Shown: one piece after another, positions 35,295 through 48,314 of the stretch | Layout of the letters: each line of letters starts with the position of its first letter | Position numbering within the stretch: position 1 is the first letter of the stretch | From: Panagrolaimus kolymaensis | Taxonomy: Eukaryota; Nematoda; Chromadorea; Rhabditida; Panagrolaimidae | NCBI GenBank assembly: GCA_028622995.1 | Contig: JAJQJQ010000002.1 | Location: 2,542,001-2,606,000, forward strand | DNA length: 64,000 nucleotides | Direction of reading: 5' to 3' | The notes under the pieces: generated by a model | Databases searched by the model: none | Told to the model about the DNA's origin: nothing | Seen by the model: only the letters and a program-made list of their open reading frames with translations | Position numbers and translations under genes: made by a program

Positions 35295-38129
35295 TTCCTT
35301 CTTCTTTTTTCTTATAACACCGAAATAACAAACAAATAAATAAATAAATGATAATGACCACTTTTGAAGAAAGAAAAATAATACAGAAATCCTATGGAGA
35401 AAAAAATTGACTACTTTGAAAGTAACACAATAAATCTCAACAAAAATCAAAATCCGGAATTTGCAGCTTTTAAAAAACAATGAAAATAGCTTTTTTGTTT
35501 GAAATAATTAGACAGTTTTTTTGTTTTTGTAAGAAAAGCAATCAAAAATACATCAATTTTTGTGTGTTTCGAACGAGAGAGACTCCACTCCCACTTATTA
35601 CGAACAAATGAGGGAAAAGTACTCCCTCCGCTTCTCTCGCTTACTCTTGAAAACTCCAAATTAAAAGAACAGTCTCATTTTGGCTTTTTTGAAATTTCTT
35701 TTTAGAAATTCAGATGCATGCAACATGGAAAACTCAAAGACTTCATTGAGTTTTTTTGTGTTTTGCATTTTGCATGCATCTCAATTTCTAAAAGTACGTG
35801 CAATGAAAATTTTCAAAAAAGCCAAAATGAGACTGTTCCTTTAAGAGGAGGAAAAAGAAGTTTAGTCTCCAAATTGCTATCAAATAATATAATTAAAATT
35901 CTAACGGGAGAAAACTTAGCTTACTACCGTTTAATAATGACCAAAACAAAAAAGTGTGATTTAAAGTCAACGTTGACGTCCAATTATTTGATTTTAAAAA
36001 TCGTATCTATTATTTACTGCCATTTCCATATGTATATTTAAGCATGGGTTTTATTTTTCCGCTACTCGCTTTGAAAACTTTGTAAAATGCCTTTCTTCCG
36101 GACATGATTTTAGCAATAGCTTTCTACAAAATTTATTTACTTTTTACTACTTGTCTTCTTTTTTTGATGATTTTGTTCAACACCATTTTTTAATACTGTG
36201 GCTAAAACTAAAATTATGTACTTTTCATACCAAAAGAAATTGGTGATTTTATTGAGTGCTTTTCACGCAACCACTTAACTCCAAACTCGCCTCTCTAACC
36301 TAACATAACATTATATTTTTTTATTTTCAAAAATTGAGTAAGAGAAAGATTAATCGGAGATCATTTTGAGATTTTAGTTGGTGCTTATTTATATATATTT
36401 TTTAACAATAGCAAATATTTTAAAGTCAACATTTTATTTTATTCCAAAAAGTTTATGTTGGTTTGATGAATCAGAAAAACTTAAAAAAGCGGATATTTTT
36501 GTAATCGATTTTTCTGACACAAATAAAGTATTATGCTTAATGAGGCTAATTAAAAGATTTTTGGCAAATGCAAAGAAAAGGGGGGAAAAGATTGAGCCAC
36601 TTATTCTAAACTTAAACAAAAGAAAGAAACAGGAAACGATCGGAGTGAAATTTGACATCGAGCGTGAAGGATTAAACTCAAAATGGTTTGGTTTAGACAA
36701 ACAACCACCAATCTTTTATTCCAAAAGCAAAAGAGAAAGAAAAACACGGTTTAAAAATAAAAACAAAACCTTTTAGTTTTATAAAATTATGGACACTGAC
36801 TACAAACCATCCATCCAACAATGCAAATACAGGAAAAAATGTAACAAAAAAGTTTTACTATTTTTTTCTCGATGAAACATTAAAAAAATGCTTTTAGCAA
36901 CACCAAAAAAATATGGAAATGAAAAGAAAAATATAGCAATTGCAAATGTATTATACCTCAATTTTAAAGTCAAGGATTTTTTTAGTTTCCAACGCATTTT
37001 TTGGTGAATAAAAAGTTGGAAACTTATAAATTTAAAGCTCATTATAATGGACGTAATAAAAGGGATCAAATTTTTTAATCGTCGTTCATCGCTTTTATAA
37101 AAGCCTGAAATCCTATTGTCAAAAAATAAAATAGAAAGAAAAAATGGGAATCAAATATGGGATATAAAAAATAATAACAACACCTTGTTCAATGAAAGAA
37201 ACAATTTTATGTGCATAAAAAAAGATGTTAGAGCAACAACAAAAAAAAATAGAATACGAATAATTGCGTTAAAAAATAAACTAAAATACTTTAGAGGGAA
37301 AACATTTCTGCAACAAATTATTCCGTATCAATATCAATGCTGCCTACTAAAAAAAGCAAAAAAACAAAAAAGCAATGTTTTCAATTCTTTTTTCTTCAAA
37401 AAACAAATTTGGACGATGCTTTTGTACAACAAAAATAATAGAAAGTGGCAACTTTTTTGATAAAAAAAATATTTTAAAAGAATGAGAAGGAGAAGGAAAA
37501 GAAAAACGTCAATAATAAAAAAGACATCAAAAGAAAAAGAAAACGTAAAAAGGTTGAGTCATACGTAGCATTTTCCACCTCCTTAAAAAAGTTCACGAAA
37601 AGCGTGAAATGTTTTAAATTTTTTGTTATATTAATTCTTTGAGTTATTTACACACGCCTTACTAAAGGATTATCACAAAAACACGCTTCTTCTTATTCCT
37701 CCAATTCCAATATCACAGCAATGATCGGATGACAAAGGAATAGTAGTATCATTCCGAAGTGAGCGGTCTTCTTTCTTATTTTTTGCAAAGGAGGAAATCA
37801 AGCATATTTCTTTCTTCTGCTTTACTTTTTTTTCTTCTTGGCTTGCTGAAGAAAGAACGCGTACAAATGGTGTGTACACCTCGTTTCCAAGGTATTGTTT
37901 GCTTTGTAAAAATGAGAAGACTGGCCTTCTTATTTTCTCAAGCTCGCCACCAAAGAAAATGTCGACAAAAGATGAAATCAATCTATACAATAACAAATTT
38001 AAAAAGTATCCATAAAACTCAACAATATTTATTATCAAAAAAATTACAACAAAATGCTGCACAATTTTCTTAGAGTTTAAAAACAAAAACAAACGACATA
38101 AACAAAAATAATATTATTAGCCTTTTTTA
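35295..38129. other. Intergenic region with fold-back element
   Basis: No gene I can support. Open frames at 36378-36776 (+) and 37673-38092 (-) lack convincing composition or an ATG. A 184-bp inverted repeat lies at 35661-35844. Possible missing 5' exons of the Cys-rich membrane protein would be in 35300-36500. Confidence 0.5.
35661..35844. mobile_element. Fold-back element with TTAA ends, 184 bp
   Basis: The two arms are near-complementary along their length: TTAAAAGAACAGTCTCATTT at the left and the reverse complement of GAGACTGTTCCTTTAA at the right, continuing through GGCTTTTTTGAAA and AGATGCATGCAA. The right arm carries about 12 extra bases. An inner AAAACTCA/TGAGTTTT stem closes the loop. 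TTAA at both ends fits a piggyBac-like MITE or fold-back element. Confidence 0.65.
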
Positions 38130-40363
<2,234 letters not shown>

Positions 40364-40389
40364 AATACAAGATTTCAACCGATAATAAG

Positions 40390-40400
40390 CTGAAAAGAAT
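40390..40400 (-). other. Candidate SL acceptor of lysyl-tRNA synthetase
   Basis: ATTCTTTTCAG on the minus strand, 27 nt upstream of the cytosolic start codon and with no upstream exon evident. Confidence 0.45.
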
Positions 40401-41194
40401 TAGAATGTTATAATAATGTTTAACATAGCCACGTAAGAAGAGGGAGGAAATATTAGCGATAAAATATTTAAAAATTGCAACAATAAAAGTTTTTTTGGAG
40501 AGCAAAAAAGGATAATAAAAAAAGTGATGCAAGGTGGTGAAAAAATGATCGCACTTTTTTTTGAATTTGGGCTTGGCAAAAAAAAAGAAAAGAAACACAA
40601 CTTGAAATTGCGAGCGCAACATGCACTGTACTTTTCGAGGAGGAGAGAAAAAATCAAAAAACAAGGGAAAGGGAAAAGTCAACAGTTGCTGGCTAATAGC
40701 TTAGCTATGTTGCTGGGTTTTGATTTGTTCGAATGTCAATCATTGTAACGACAAATGCCATTATTTCCTGTAAACGTAATTATGAGCACAGATATCTTCT
40801 GTATTAAACTTTTAATAAATACGCACATCAAAAAAGCTTTGATTTTTCTTATAACTTTATAGTTTTAATTTTGCAGTAAACTTTAGATTAAAAAAAAAGT
40901 TTTGAATTCCGTAAAAATGATTAACTAATCTTTTAATTTTTCCTCGTGAGGCAAATGGCGAATTAACTTTTTGCAATATTGTTAGTTTTTGATCCACGAT
41001 TTTCTTTCAATTGAAAAGGTGAACCATTCAAATCGTGCGTTCGCATTTTTTCTGCGATCAAACTGAACAAATTTCCTTCATTCATGTTACAAAAACAATC
41101 ATATTTCTTGGTATTTTTGTTTTTTTTATTATTATTCTCTATTGATACAATTAATTTTCTCTCAAGCATTTATTATTATAGAGAAACAGTAAAG
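40401..41194. other. Intergenic region upstream of lysyl-tRNA synthetase
   Basis: It should hold the kars-1 promoter (minus strand) and the 3' end of the chemoreceptor gene. No coding exon seen; the long frames at 40188-40748 are homopolymer-rich on both strands. Confidence 0.5.
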
Positions 41195-42659
41195 TTATTG
41201 CAAAATTCGAGGAGATGAAGTATGAATGCCTCTGGAAACAGGTGAAGAAAATTGATTAATCATAATAACATTTTTTGGATCACATGGAATTTTAAGTAAT
41301 TTTAAAACATTTGTTCGAACAGTTTTGCAAAATATTATTAGTAAATAAGGGTTAATACCCGCGCAAATATCCCTAAAAATATTTTATGAATATACAAAAG
41401 TTTTAGTAGAGAACATTACCCAAGAAATGTTAGGCCCACATAATCATCATCGATGCTTGTGATTTCACGGATCACTATGTAAATAAAATAAAAAATTTGT
41501 GCAGCACAAATAATACTTGACATTATTAGAAGACGTAATTCTCGACGTGATTGAGTTTGTATGACATTATGCTTATGTGACCCCAAAATATCTATGTTCT
41601 GAAATTTGCAATTTGATACAGCTTTAGATTACTTTAAAAGGACATAGCGGCATTTTATCAGCAATAATTAAACTTGATTCCTTATTCTTCTATTAACGAT
41701 TAACCTTATAAAATATTTTAACTGGCTTGTTTACAATGATTTTCAATTTTAAAGAAAACATACATTAATTTGTGCTTTATGTCGCTTTTTAATGCTAATT
41801 ATTATAATTGAATACATTACAATAAGGATAAATGAAACAAGCGCAAGAAAAACACCTGCCAAAGAAAAATAAGTTCTAGCAATGCCATTACTGAAATAAA
41901 ATGTTAGAATTTAAATTTTTTTATTTTTAAGAAAACCTTATAATTCCGGCAACTAGCGAACAATCGATTGTTTGATTTCGCCATTGAACTTCCACAAACA
42001 AAGTAACACTGCCGCCAATCATTCCAGGAATAAGTTGAATGCAAAAAGCCAAAAATATCCATCGAGAATTCCAATACTAAAAACAAAATAAAATGCGTCA
42101 CTTTATTTTTGTGTTTTTCAAATCAAAGAGAAAAAAAGTAATGAATTAAATTAGCCAAAATAAGTAAGTTAGTTATTTTATAACACATTATAACCTTTTT
42201 TAATAAACAACTAAGGGAATAATATTTCCTTGTTACCAAGAAAAATTACAAACCTTTATATTAATATTGGGACAAATAATGGTTGTAAACCGATTGAAAG
42301 CAATCACAACAACGCAGAGTCCTTGACAAATGCCACCGCCCCAAGCAATAAAAAAATATAAATGCAAAAATGGTTTACCAAGTAATTTATAAAATTCTGG
42401 AAAAATACATATTTTTGGTAATACATTTCCCAAATTATTGTTTAGCAAGATTACTGTAAAATTTTATATTTCTGATGCGTTGATAAAAAGCTGACTTACA
42501 CATATCACAAATACCCGTAACAAAACAAAGTTTAAAAAATGGAATATTTAATAATGAATTTTTGGATCTCCATCCTTTATAAAGACTTATCAAAACTAAA
42601 GAATATAAAAATATGGAAATAATAAAAAATGATAATTCAAGAAAGTAAATTTCCAACAT
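41195..42659 (-). CDS. Serpentine chemoreceptor, Srv/Srg-superfamily-like 7TM protein
   Basis: Six exons, 42659-42500, 42453-42254, 42076-41937, 41890-41764, 41598-41420 and 41372-41195, give 327 residues, normal for nematode serpentine receptors. Seven hydrophobic segments are visible, beginning right at the N-terminus. FNRFTTI (106-112) stands at the end of TM3 where rhodopsin-family receptors have [12 protein letters not shown] in TM7 keeps an NPxxY-like core. The NRF and Cys pattern best fits the Srg superfamily (Srv, Srx, Sru). Such receptors usually detect odours or pheromones in sensory neurons. The exact class needs a profile search. A tandem DAF-16-type element lies about 140-170 bp upstream. 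Confidence 0.85.
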
Positions 42660-42800
42660 TTTAGAAGTTATTATTAAAAGAAAAAAACTAAAAAGTAAGT
42701 TTTAACAAAAAAATTAAAAAAGCGTAAAATTATTTTTCGCCAAAGTAAAAACACCTGTTTCATTTTATCACGTTTATTAATTTAAAGAAATTTTACGGTA

Positions 42801-42830
42801 TTACACGTAAACAAATTACACGTAAACAAA
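42801..42830. promoter_or_regulatory. Tandem DAF-16/FOXO-type binding elements
   Basis: Two perfect 15-bp repeats of TTACACGTAAACAAA stand side by side. Each contains GTAAACAA, the canonical DAF-16/FOXO binding element. They are 142-171 bp upstream of the chemoreceptor start codon on the minus strand. Confidence 0.5.
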
Positions 42831-45254
42831 GTTTTATAGATTCAATTATTAAAAGTCACTTGAGTAAAAAGCAATAAAAGTGCAAAATGTTAATTTATTA
42901 AATTTATTTTGATTTCACTGATTTATTTACTATTCATTTTTTAAAAACAGTATTGAAACATGTAAAAAAATTTTAATTTTACATCAAAAATCTTTGTAAA
43001 CAGCTGCAAATTCGTTTTGCAATGACCCATTGCTAATTATTTGAATGAGAACTTTCTAAAAATAATTTTTTTTTGCATTTTTACGGTTATTTTTAGTTTC
43101 CATACTTTTGAAAATGTTTTGAGAATTGGCTTTTGATTTTATTCCAAGCTGAGAATAAAGTTTATAATAATAAAAAGAACGTGTGTATTTCAAAAAGGTT
43201 TTTGAAAAGGAATAAAGAAGCTATGAGAAAGTTTAACATTCACATGTATTCAATCAAAACGTCATTGTTTGTCACTTTTTTTTAAATAATTAATCTATAA
43301 ACTTTTAAAAAATTTACAAAGTATTCACCAAACTTTCTATGGTAACAAATATGTTAAACATAAATACTCCTAAATGTGTAACGTCATTTTGGTTTTTGAT
43401 TCCATCGTGTCTTTCGGAGAACACGTATTCCCAAAGTTATAATTATGCAAATATTTTCCTTGGATTTACAAAAGTAAGCTAAAAAATAATGTGAATTCCG
43501 GCAGATTTATGTGATTAAATGCATACTTATTTTTTAGTCAAATTCATTTGCATTTTAAAAAAGTATAAGGAAATGTGCCTCTTTTTATATTTTGTAAAGA
43601 AACTCTAATTTCGAAATGGATTTTATGTACATTCAATTTTGAGCTTTTTTGCCATTGTGAAATACTGGTTTTTTAAAAACGTTTTTGATAAAATGTTTAA
43701 AAATAATTTAATTTAGTTTTTGTTGAAGTTGAAATCAACTTTGAGAATACTGTAACATTTTTTGATAGTTTGCATCTTCTTTATTTTGGTTTTTTTCATT
43801 TTGCAAGAAATGCTTCATCCGCTGTTTGTTTTTACTTTACAATTTTAGTAAACCAGCTCCTGGAAATTAAACCTTTTTTCATTTTCCTTTTATGGTTTCC
43901 AGTTACATGCTTTTACTGCTGCAAAATGGTTTAAAAGTTAATTTAATAATGCAAAAAAAATAATAAGAGATAATCTAATTTTTCAATTACTTAAATTTTT
44001 AAAGTTAACCAATCAAAGAAAGGTGATATCATTTTTTTTAATCTTACATCTTTGATTTTACCTTTTTATTTTTAAAACCCTAAAATTATTACTATTCAAA
44101 GAAAAGTTGTCTCAAACTGGAAAAAAAAATTACATCTTTTAAAAACAGTATAAATGAGGAGGCTTCACACAAGACGGGGGAGGTTAAATTTTTAATTTCA
44201 GCTTTAAAGTTAGTGTGGAAAAAATAAAAAACAACTTTCATTTTCATAATTTTAATTAAAATAAAAAAATTTTATGTGCACACGTTACTATTAAATTATG
44301 TGCGAAAAACGGAAGAAAATTTCTGATTCCTAAACTTTTTATGTATGTCTTTGCAAAGCAAACGTGGAAAAAAGAATTTTAAACTTAATTTTTGAATTTA
44401 AAGCCAAAATTTGATGTTAGCTTTTGTCTTTGGCGTGAATTTAACCAAATAATGGGTCAAAGAAAATTAAGTTTTTGTTTCTAAAAAGGTCACACAAAAA
44501 AGAAGTTTGTTAATTTGTTAGGTTTCTCAAATATTTATAAAAATGCAGGAAATAAATTTGGAATATTTATCGTTTTTATAGTAATGGCTTTTAAAGAGGA
44601 AAGCAAGGGATAGATTTAGTCTTTCGAGTAGTATAGTCTAAACTACTTTGATTTATTACCAGCTGCCCTCTCTTTAAAAATGCCTATCAAGAATCTTAAT
44701 GGAAACTAACATTTTTTATGGGCTTTGGCGAATGAATAAAAAAATGGTTTAGCTTTGCTATTTCTAATTAAGTTTTTATATACATGGGAAAAACCAGAAA
44801 ATTAGTGCAAATGAAGTTTTTGCAAAATGTTTTGGGTTTACTTTGGTTAAAAATTTGGTGCGATAATACAGTAGCTTGGTGGTGGTTTCACACGTATTTT
44901 TCATAGTTCAACATCAAGTTCCAAAACTTGGCATCACCTCCTTTTTTCTCTTTAATAAATTTATAGTTCAAATACAATTCAGGAAAATTTATTACCTGCT
45001 TTTAATAAATTTTTAGCAGCTGAATTTCAATGTCATTTCTAAGAACTAATTTGACCCATTTTTCCAATTCACATCATAACATACATATATAGCCATGAAC
45101 ACTTCTAACACAATTTTGTTTCCAATTCATTTCTATTCCACCTCCAACTTTCATATGCTTCCTTGTGGTTTGACCTTTTCAAAAAATAAAATGTTTTGCA
45201 ACAATATTCCACTCTTTTGGTTTCCAATCTTACAGGCTTTTTGTCCTTCGACAT

Positions 45255-45470
45255 CAGGGCTGTCCGGGACTATGTTTTTGTCAATCCGGGATCCGGAATC
45301 CGGGACCCGGATTAGAAAAAACTGCCGGGATTCCGGGATCCGGGATCCGGGACACGGGATTTTACAGTTAAAAATTTTTTTTATCAATCCGGGATCCGGG
45401 ACCCGGATCAGAAAAAACGGCCGGGATTCCGGGATCCGGGACAGAGGATCCGGGATCCCGGATAGCCCTG
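45255..45470. mobile_element. hAT-type MITE, 216 bp, GC-rich
   Basis: The ends are 15-bp terminal inverted repeats, CAGGGCTGTCCGGGA on the left and the reverse complement CAGGGCTATCCGGGA on the right (14 of 15 match). A perfect 8-bp target duplication TTCGACAT flanks it (45247-45254 and 45471-45478). CAGGG ends with an 8-bp duplication define the hAT superfamily. The interior consists of two near-identical blocks (from about 45281 and 45384) built from CCGGGATCCGGGA motifs around AGAAAAAAC. It is far richer in GC than its surroundings and has no transposase. Confidence 0.92.
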
Positions 45471-47560
45471 TTCGACATAGAAAGGGAAGATTCTTAGAAA
45501 ATCGAAGAGAGCTGTCTCATTGTTAAATTTTAATTTCCTTGTTAAAAGAAATTTTGACACTTTTTGTTTTTTGAAAACATGCATCATCATAAAGAAGGAT
45601 GTTTTTTGGAAGTTTCAAAAAAAAAGACGCTGAAACACATAGGCGGGCGACGACGCCTTTTCTCTTGTTGTATTTTGTGTTTATTAAATAAAGGAAAGAG
45701 ATTAAGCTTATCCTCAAGCTTTGGGGTTGGAATAATTTGAAGTTTTCGTCATCATTGTAAAAAGAAAAAATATGGTTTTTATTTTCCTTTTATCATAATT
45801 TTACCAGTTTACGCCTGCCAAAATAAGATTTTGAAAAAATGGTTCCATACCAATATTATTTGTTTTGTATTTGCCATTTTTTCAAATTTAAAATTATAAC
45901 TTTTTTTTTCTTTTTTCCAGAAAATTTTCAAATTTATTTATCACTCATTTTTTTCTCAAAAATTTGCCATTCTTTGATCAAAACTCACTTGAATTCTTTG
46001 AAATTTGTTATTTTTATAAAAATTCTATAGTTTATTTTTTCTTTCATTAATTTTCAAGCAAGCGAGTGCGAATTACCCGTGATTTTATTATTCTTTTTTT
46101 TTCATTCGCGTCAAAGCTCATCCTTTAGTCGTCACATTTTCTCGGGAAGCCTTCTAAAAGACTATATAATAAATGAGTCCACATCTTTAAAGAAAAAATA
46201 TATTAAAAGTAATCCTTTAATAAATTAAAACTCTTCATTTAATTTTGAGTCAATTGTTGGGTACTGAGAAAATAAGGAAATGTATTACGCCAAAGCCATA
46301 AAAAAGGAAGAATTTTCGAAGAAACCTTATAAAGTAAAAAAGAATTGGCAAATGAAGGATTATTTTATTGTGAGTAAGAAATTCGTATATAAAAACAATC
46401 AAAAAAATTATTGCACTTTTTATTTGAGAAAATGGATAAATGTTGCAATATTTATTCAAAAAAAAACTAAGTTTTTAGTTTGGCTTTTTTTGTTAAAGCT
46501 TTTTAGAAATGATGCTATCATCATTTTAACACCAAAAATAATCTTTCTTCTGTTACGGAAAAGTTTACGGTAATGTAAAAATAAATGTATGTATGCTATT
46601 TCTGAAACCACTAATAAAATATTTAAAAAAACTTCCTATCTATTTTTATTTACTAGCACTTTTAAAACAAAAATTACTTCCATTGTTTTTTTTTTCATTC
46701 AAAAAAGGTGATTCCAAGCTTAGAAACAATAGTTTTGTCCTTTTTTGGTTGTAAATTTTAGCATTCAAACCTCTTTCATTTTTTTTTTTTGCAACATCTT
46801 CAAATGAATGATGTTCATACATTTTTGTTCTTCATGGTTTTTGACGCCTCTTCTTCGTTCTGTACCACCACATGCCGCCGAAGCAGTTATTGGGAATGGG
46901 TGAATAGTTAATAAACCGCGAAGAAGAAGATAACCATAAAAAAAAAGATGTATAGTTTGAATAATTGAGATGCTTCTTTATTTTTCTTAAGAATATTGTC
47001 TGTTTTTTTTTATTATTATTTCGACATAAAAACCTGACATAATTTTGACGTTTTTTCCCTTTTCTTTTTTTGAAGCTTTAACTCAAAAAATAGATTGAAA
47101 ACGAGAAATTGCAACATGATGTTTTATAAAAATTTTATATGATGCGGCATTTTTCAAAGATCGTATCCTTTTTTATGTGATGAGACGCTTGATTACCATA
47201 CTTTTTGGTTTAATGTTGAACCTTATGCATGGTTCTAAAAACAGTGAAATTCTTTCTTTTTTTCAAAGAAACTCTAAGCTTCATATGTATTGCCTTTCTA
47301 TCTTGCCCTGGCTTTTTAACATAACCCATAGTAACAATTTCATTTCCTGTGACATGGAAGTCTAAACTTTCATGGTTATGTACCTCGTCATCTTTTCTAT
47401 CTCTTTTTTTTTTTTGTTAACCCAAATCCCGCCTTTCTATCTTTTTTTATTTCGTGTTTTGCCGGAAACTTGTAATTCAGTTTTTAGTGGATTTTAAATT
47501 TTTTCTGTGATTTCATTACATTTTTTGCTGCTATTTGTTTTGTTATAAAACTCAGTCTTT

Positions 47561-47570
47561 TGTTTTTTAG
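47561..47570 (+). other. Candidate SL acceptor of the neuropeptide gene
   Basis: TGTTTTTTAG ends 47 bp before the neuropeptide ATG, with no upstream exon recognised. Confidence 0.4.
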
Positions 47571-47617
47571 GGTTAAAAGCAAGCGTGCCAATTTAAATTT
47601 AAAAAAATACCATAAAA

Positions 47618-47998
47618 ATGAATAAATTTCAAACAATTATTTTTTCCACATTTTTTGTTATTCTTCTATGTTCATTTGTTATTGTTGAAGCGGCTTCTCA
47701 ACAAGGTAATAACAACATACCATAATAATTAGCCTCTATTAACTGGCTTTTCTTTTTAGAATTAAACGATTTCCAAGAACAGTTATCGCGTTATCGACGA
47801 TTTTCACTTCCAACGTTTCCAAATGAAAAAAGAAGCGACCTTGATGATCCTAGATTTTTTTCCTCTGCTTATGGAAAGCGCTCTTCCACATTTAATGATC
47901 CCAGATTTTTCTCATCTGCATATGGAAAACGCTCAGGTGGTCGAGCCTTTGGAATTAATAATAGACAGCCCATAATGGTTGATGGATGGTATCTTTAA
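47618..47998 (+). CDS. Amidated neuropeptide precursor (DPRFFSSAYG repeats)
   Basis: Two exons, 47618-47705 and 47760-47998, encode 108 residues. The N-terminus (MNKFQTIIFSTFFVILLCSF then VIVEA) is a signal peptide. After a spacer containing RYRR, a KR site precedes two tandem peptides: SDLDDPRFFSSAYGKR and SSTFNDPRFFSSAYGKR. Each ends in Gly-Lys-Arg, so cleavage and amidation would give two related peptides ending PRFFSSAY-amide. A third segment after the last KR (SGGRAFGINNRQPIMVDGWY then L) lacks an amidation signal. This is a classic nematode NLP-type precursor. I cannot assign an nlp number with confidence. Confidence 0.93.
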
Positions 47999-48314
47999 TT
48001 AAGAAAATAGCAAAATATCTCTGACACTTTCTTTTTTACTCAATACTTTGTTTTTAAAAAAATATATTATCATTGATTTTTCTCTGTCCTTCTTTTTAAA
48101 AGATCTTCGCTTTAATATGAATTAAAAACGGTCGCACAAATAATAAAAACAAACAATAATGTAAAAAAATCAGTGTATAAAATAAACAATATTCTTTAAT
48201 TTCGTGACTATTTTTTTAACCTTATTTTTTTACATTTTTTTCTCCAAAAATTTACAACAAAATTCGAGATGAAATTTAATAACTAACAAATATTAATGAA
48301 CCATAAAAAAATAT
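47999..48314. other. Short gap between convergent genes
   Basis: 3' UTRs of the neuropeptide (+) and SWEET (-) genes; AATAAA-like signals are visible. Nothing else seen. Confidence 0.5.

Larger units (their letters stand above)
42660..47617. other. 5-kb AT-rich intergenic region
   Basis: Apart from the DAF-16-like repeat (42801-42830) and the GC-rich MITE (45255-45470) I see no supported feature. Open frames are homopolymer-driven. A near-mirror pair CTTCTTCG/CGAAGAAG flanks a GC-richer patch at 46848-46928 of unknown meaning. Confidence 0.5.

Noticed and set aside
36378..36776. 132-codon plus-strand frame
   Set aside because: Reasonable length but Lys/Phe-rich and matched by an equally long antisense frame; no domain seen. 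Could be revisited with RNA data.
37673..38092. 139-codon minus-strand frame just downstream of lysyl-tRNA synthetase
   Set aside because: Contains no ATG at all and no convincing acceptor; the GC-richer part may be UTR. An operon partner was considered but could not be supported.
45095..45526. Gly/Arg/Asp repeat open frames
   Set aside because: They are translations of the GGGATCC repeat in the MITE, not a gene.
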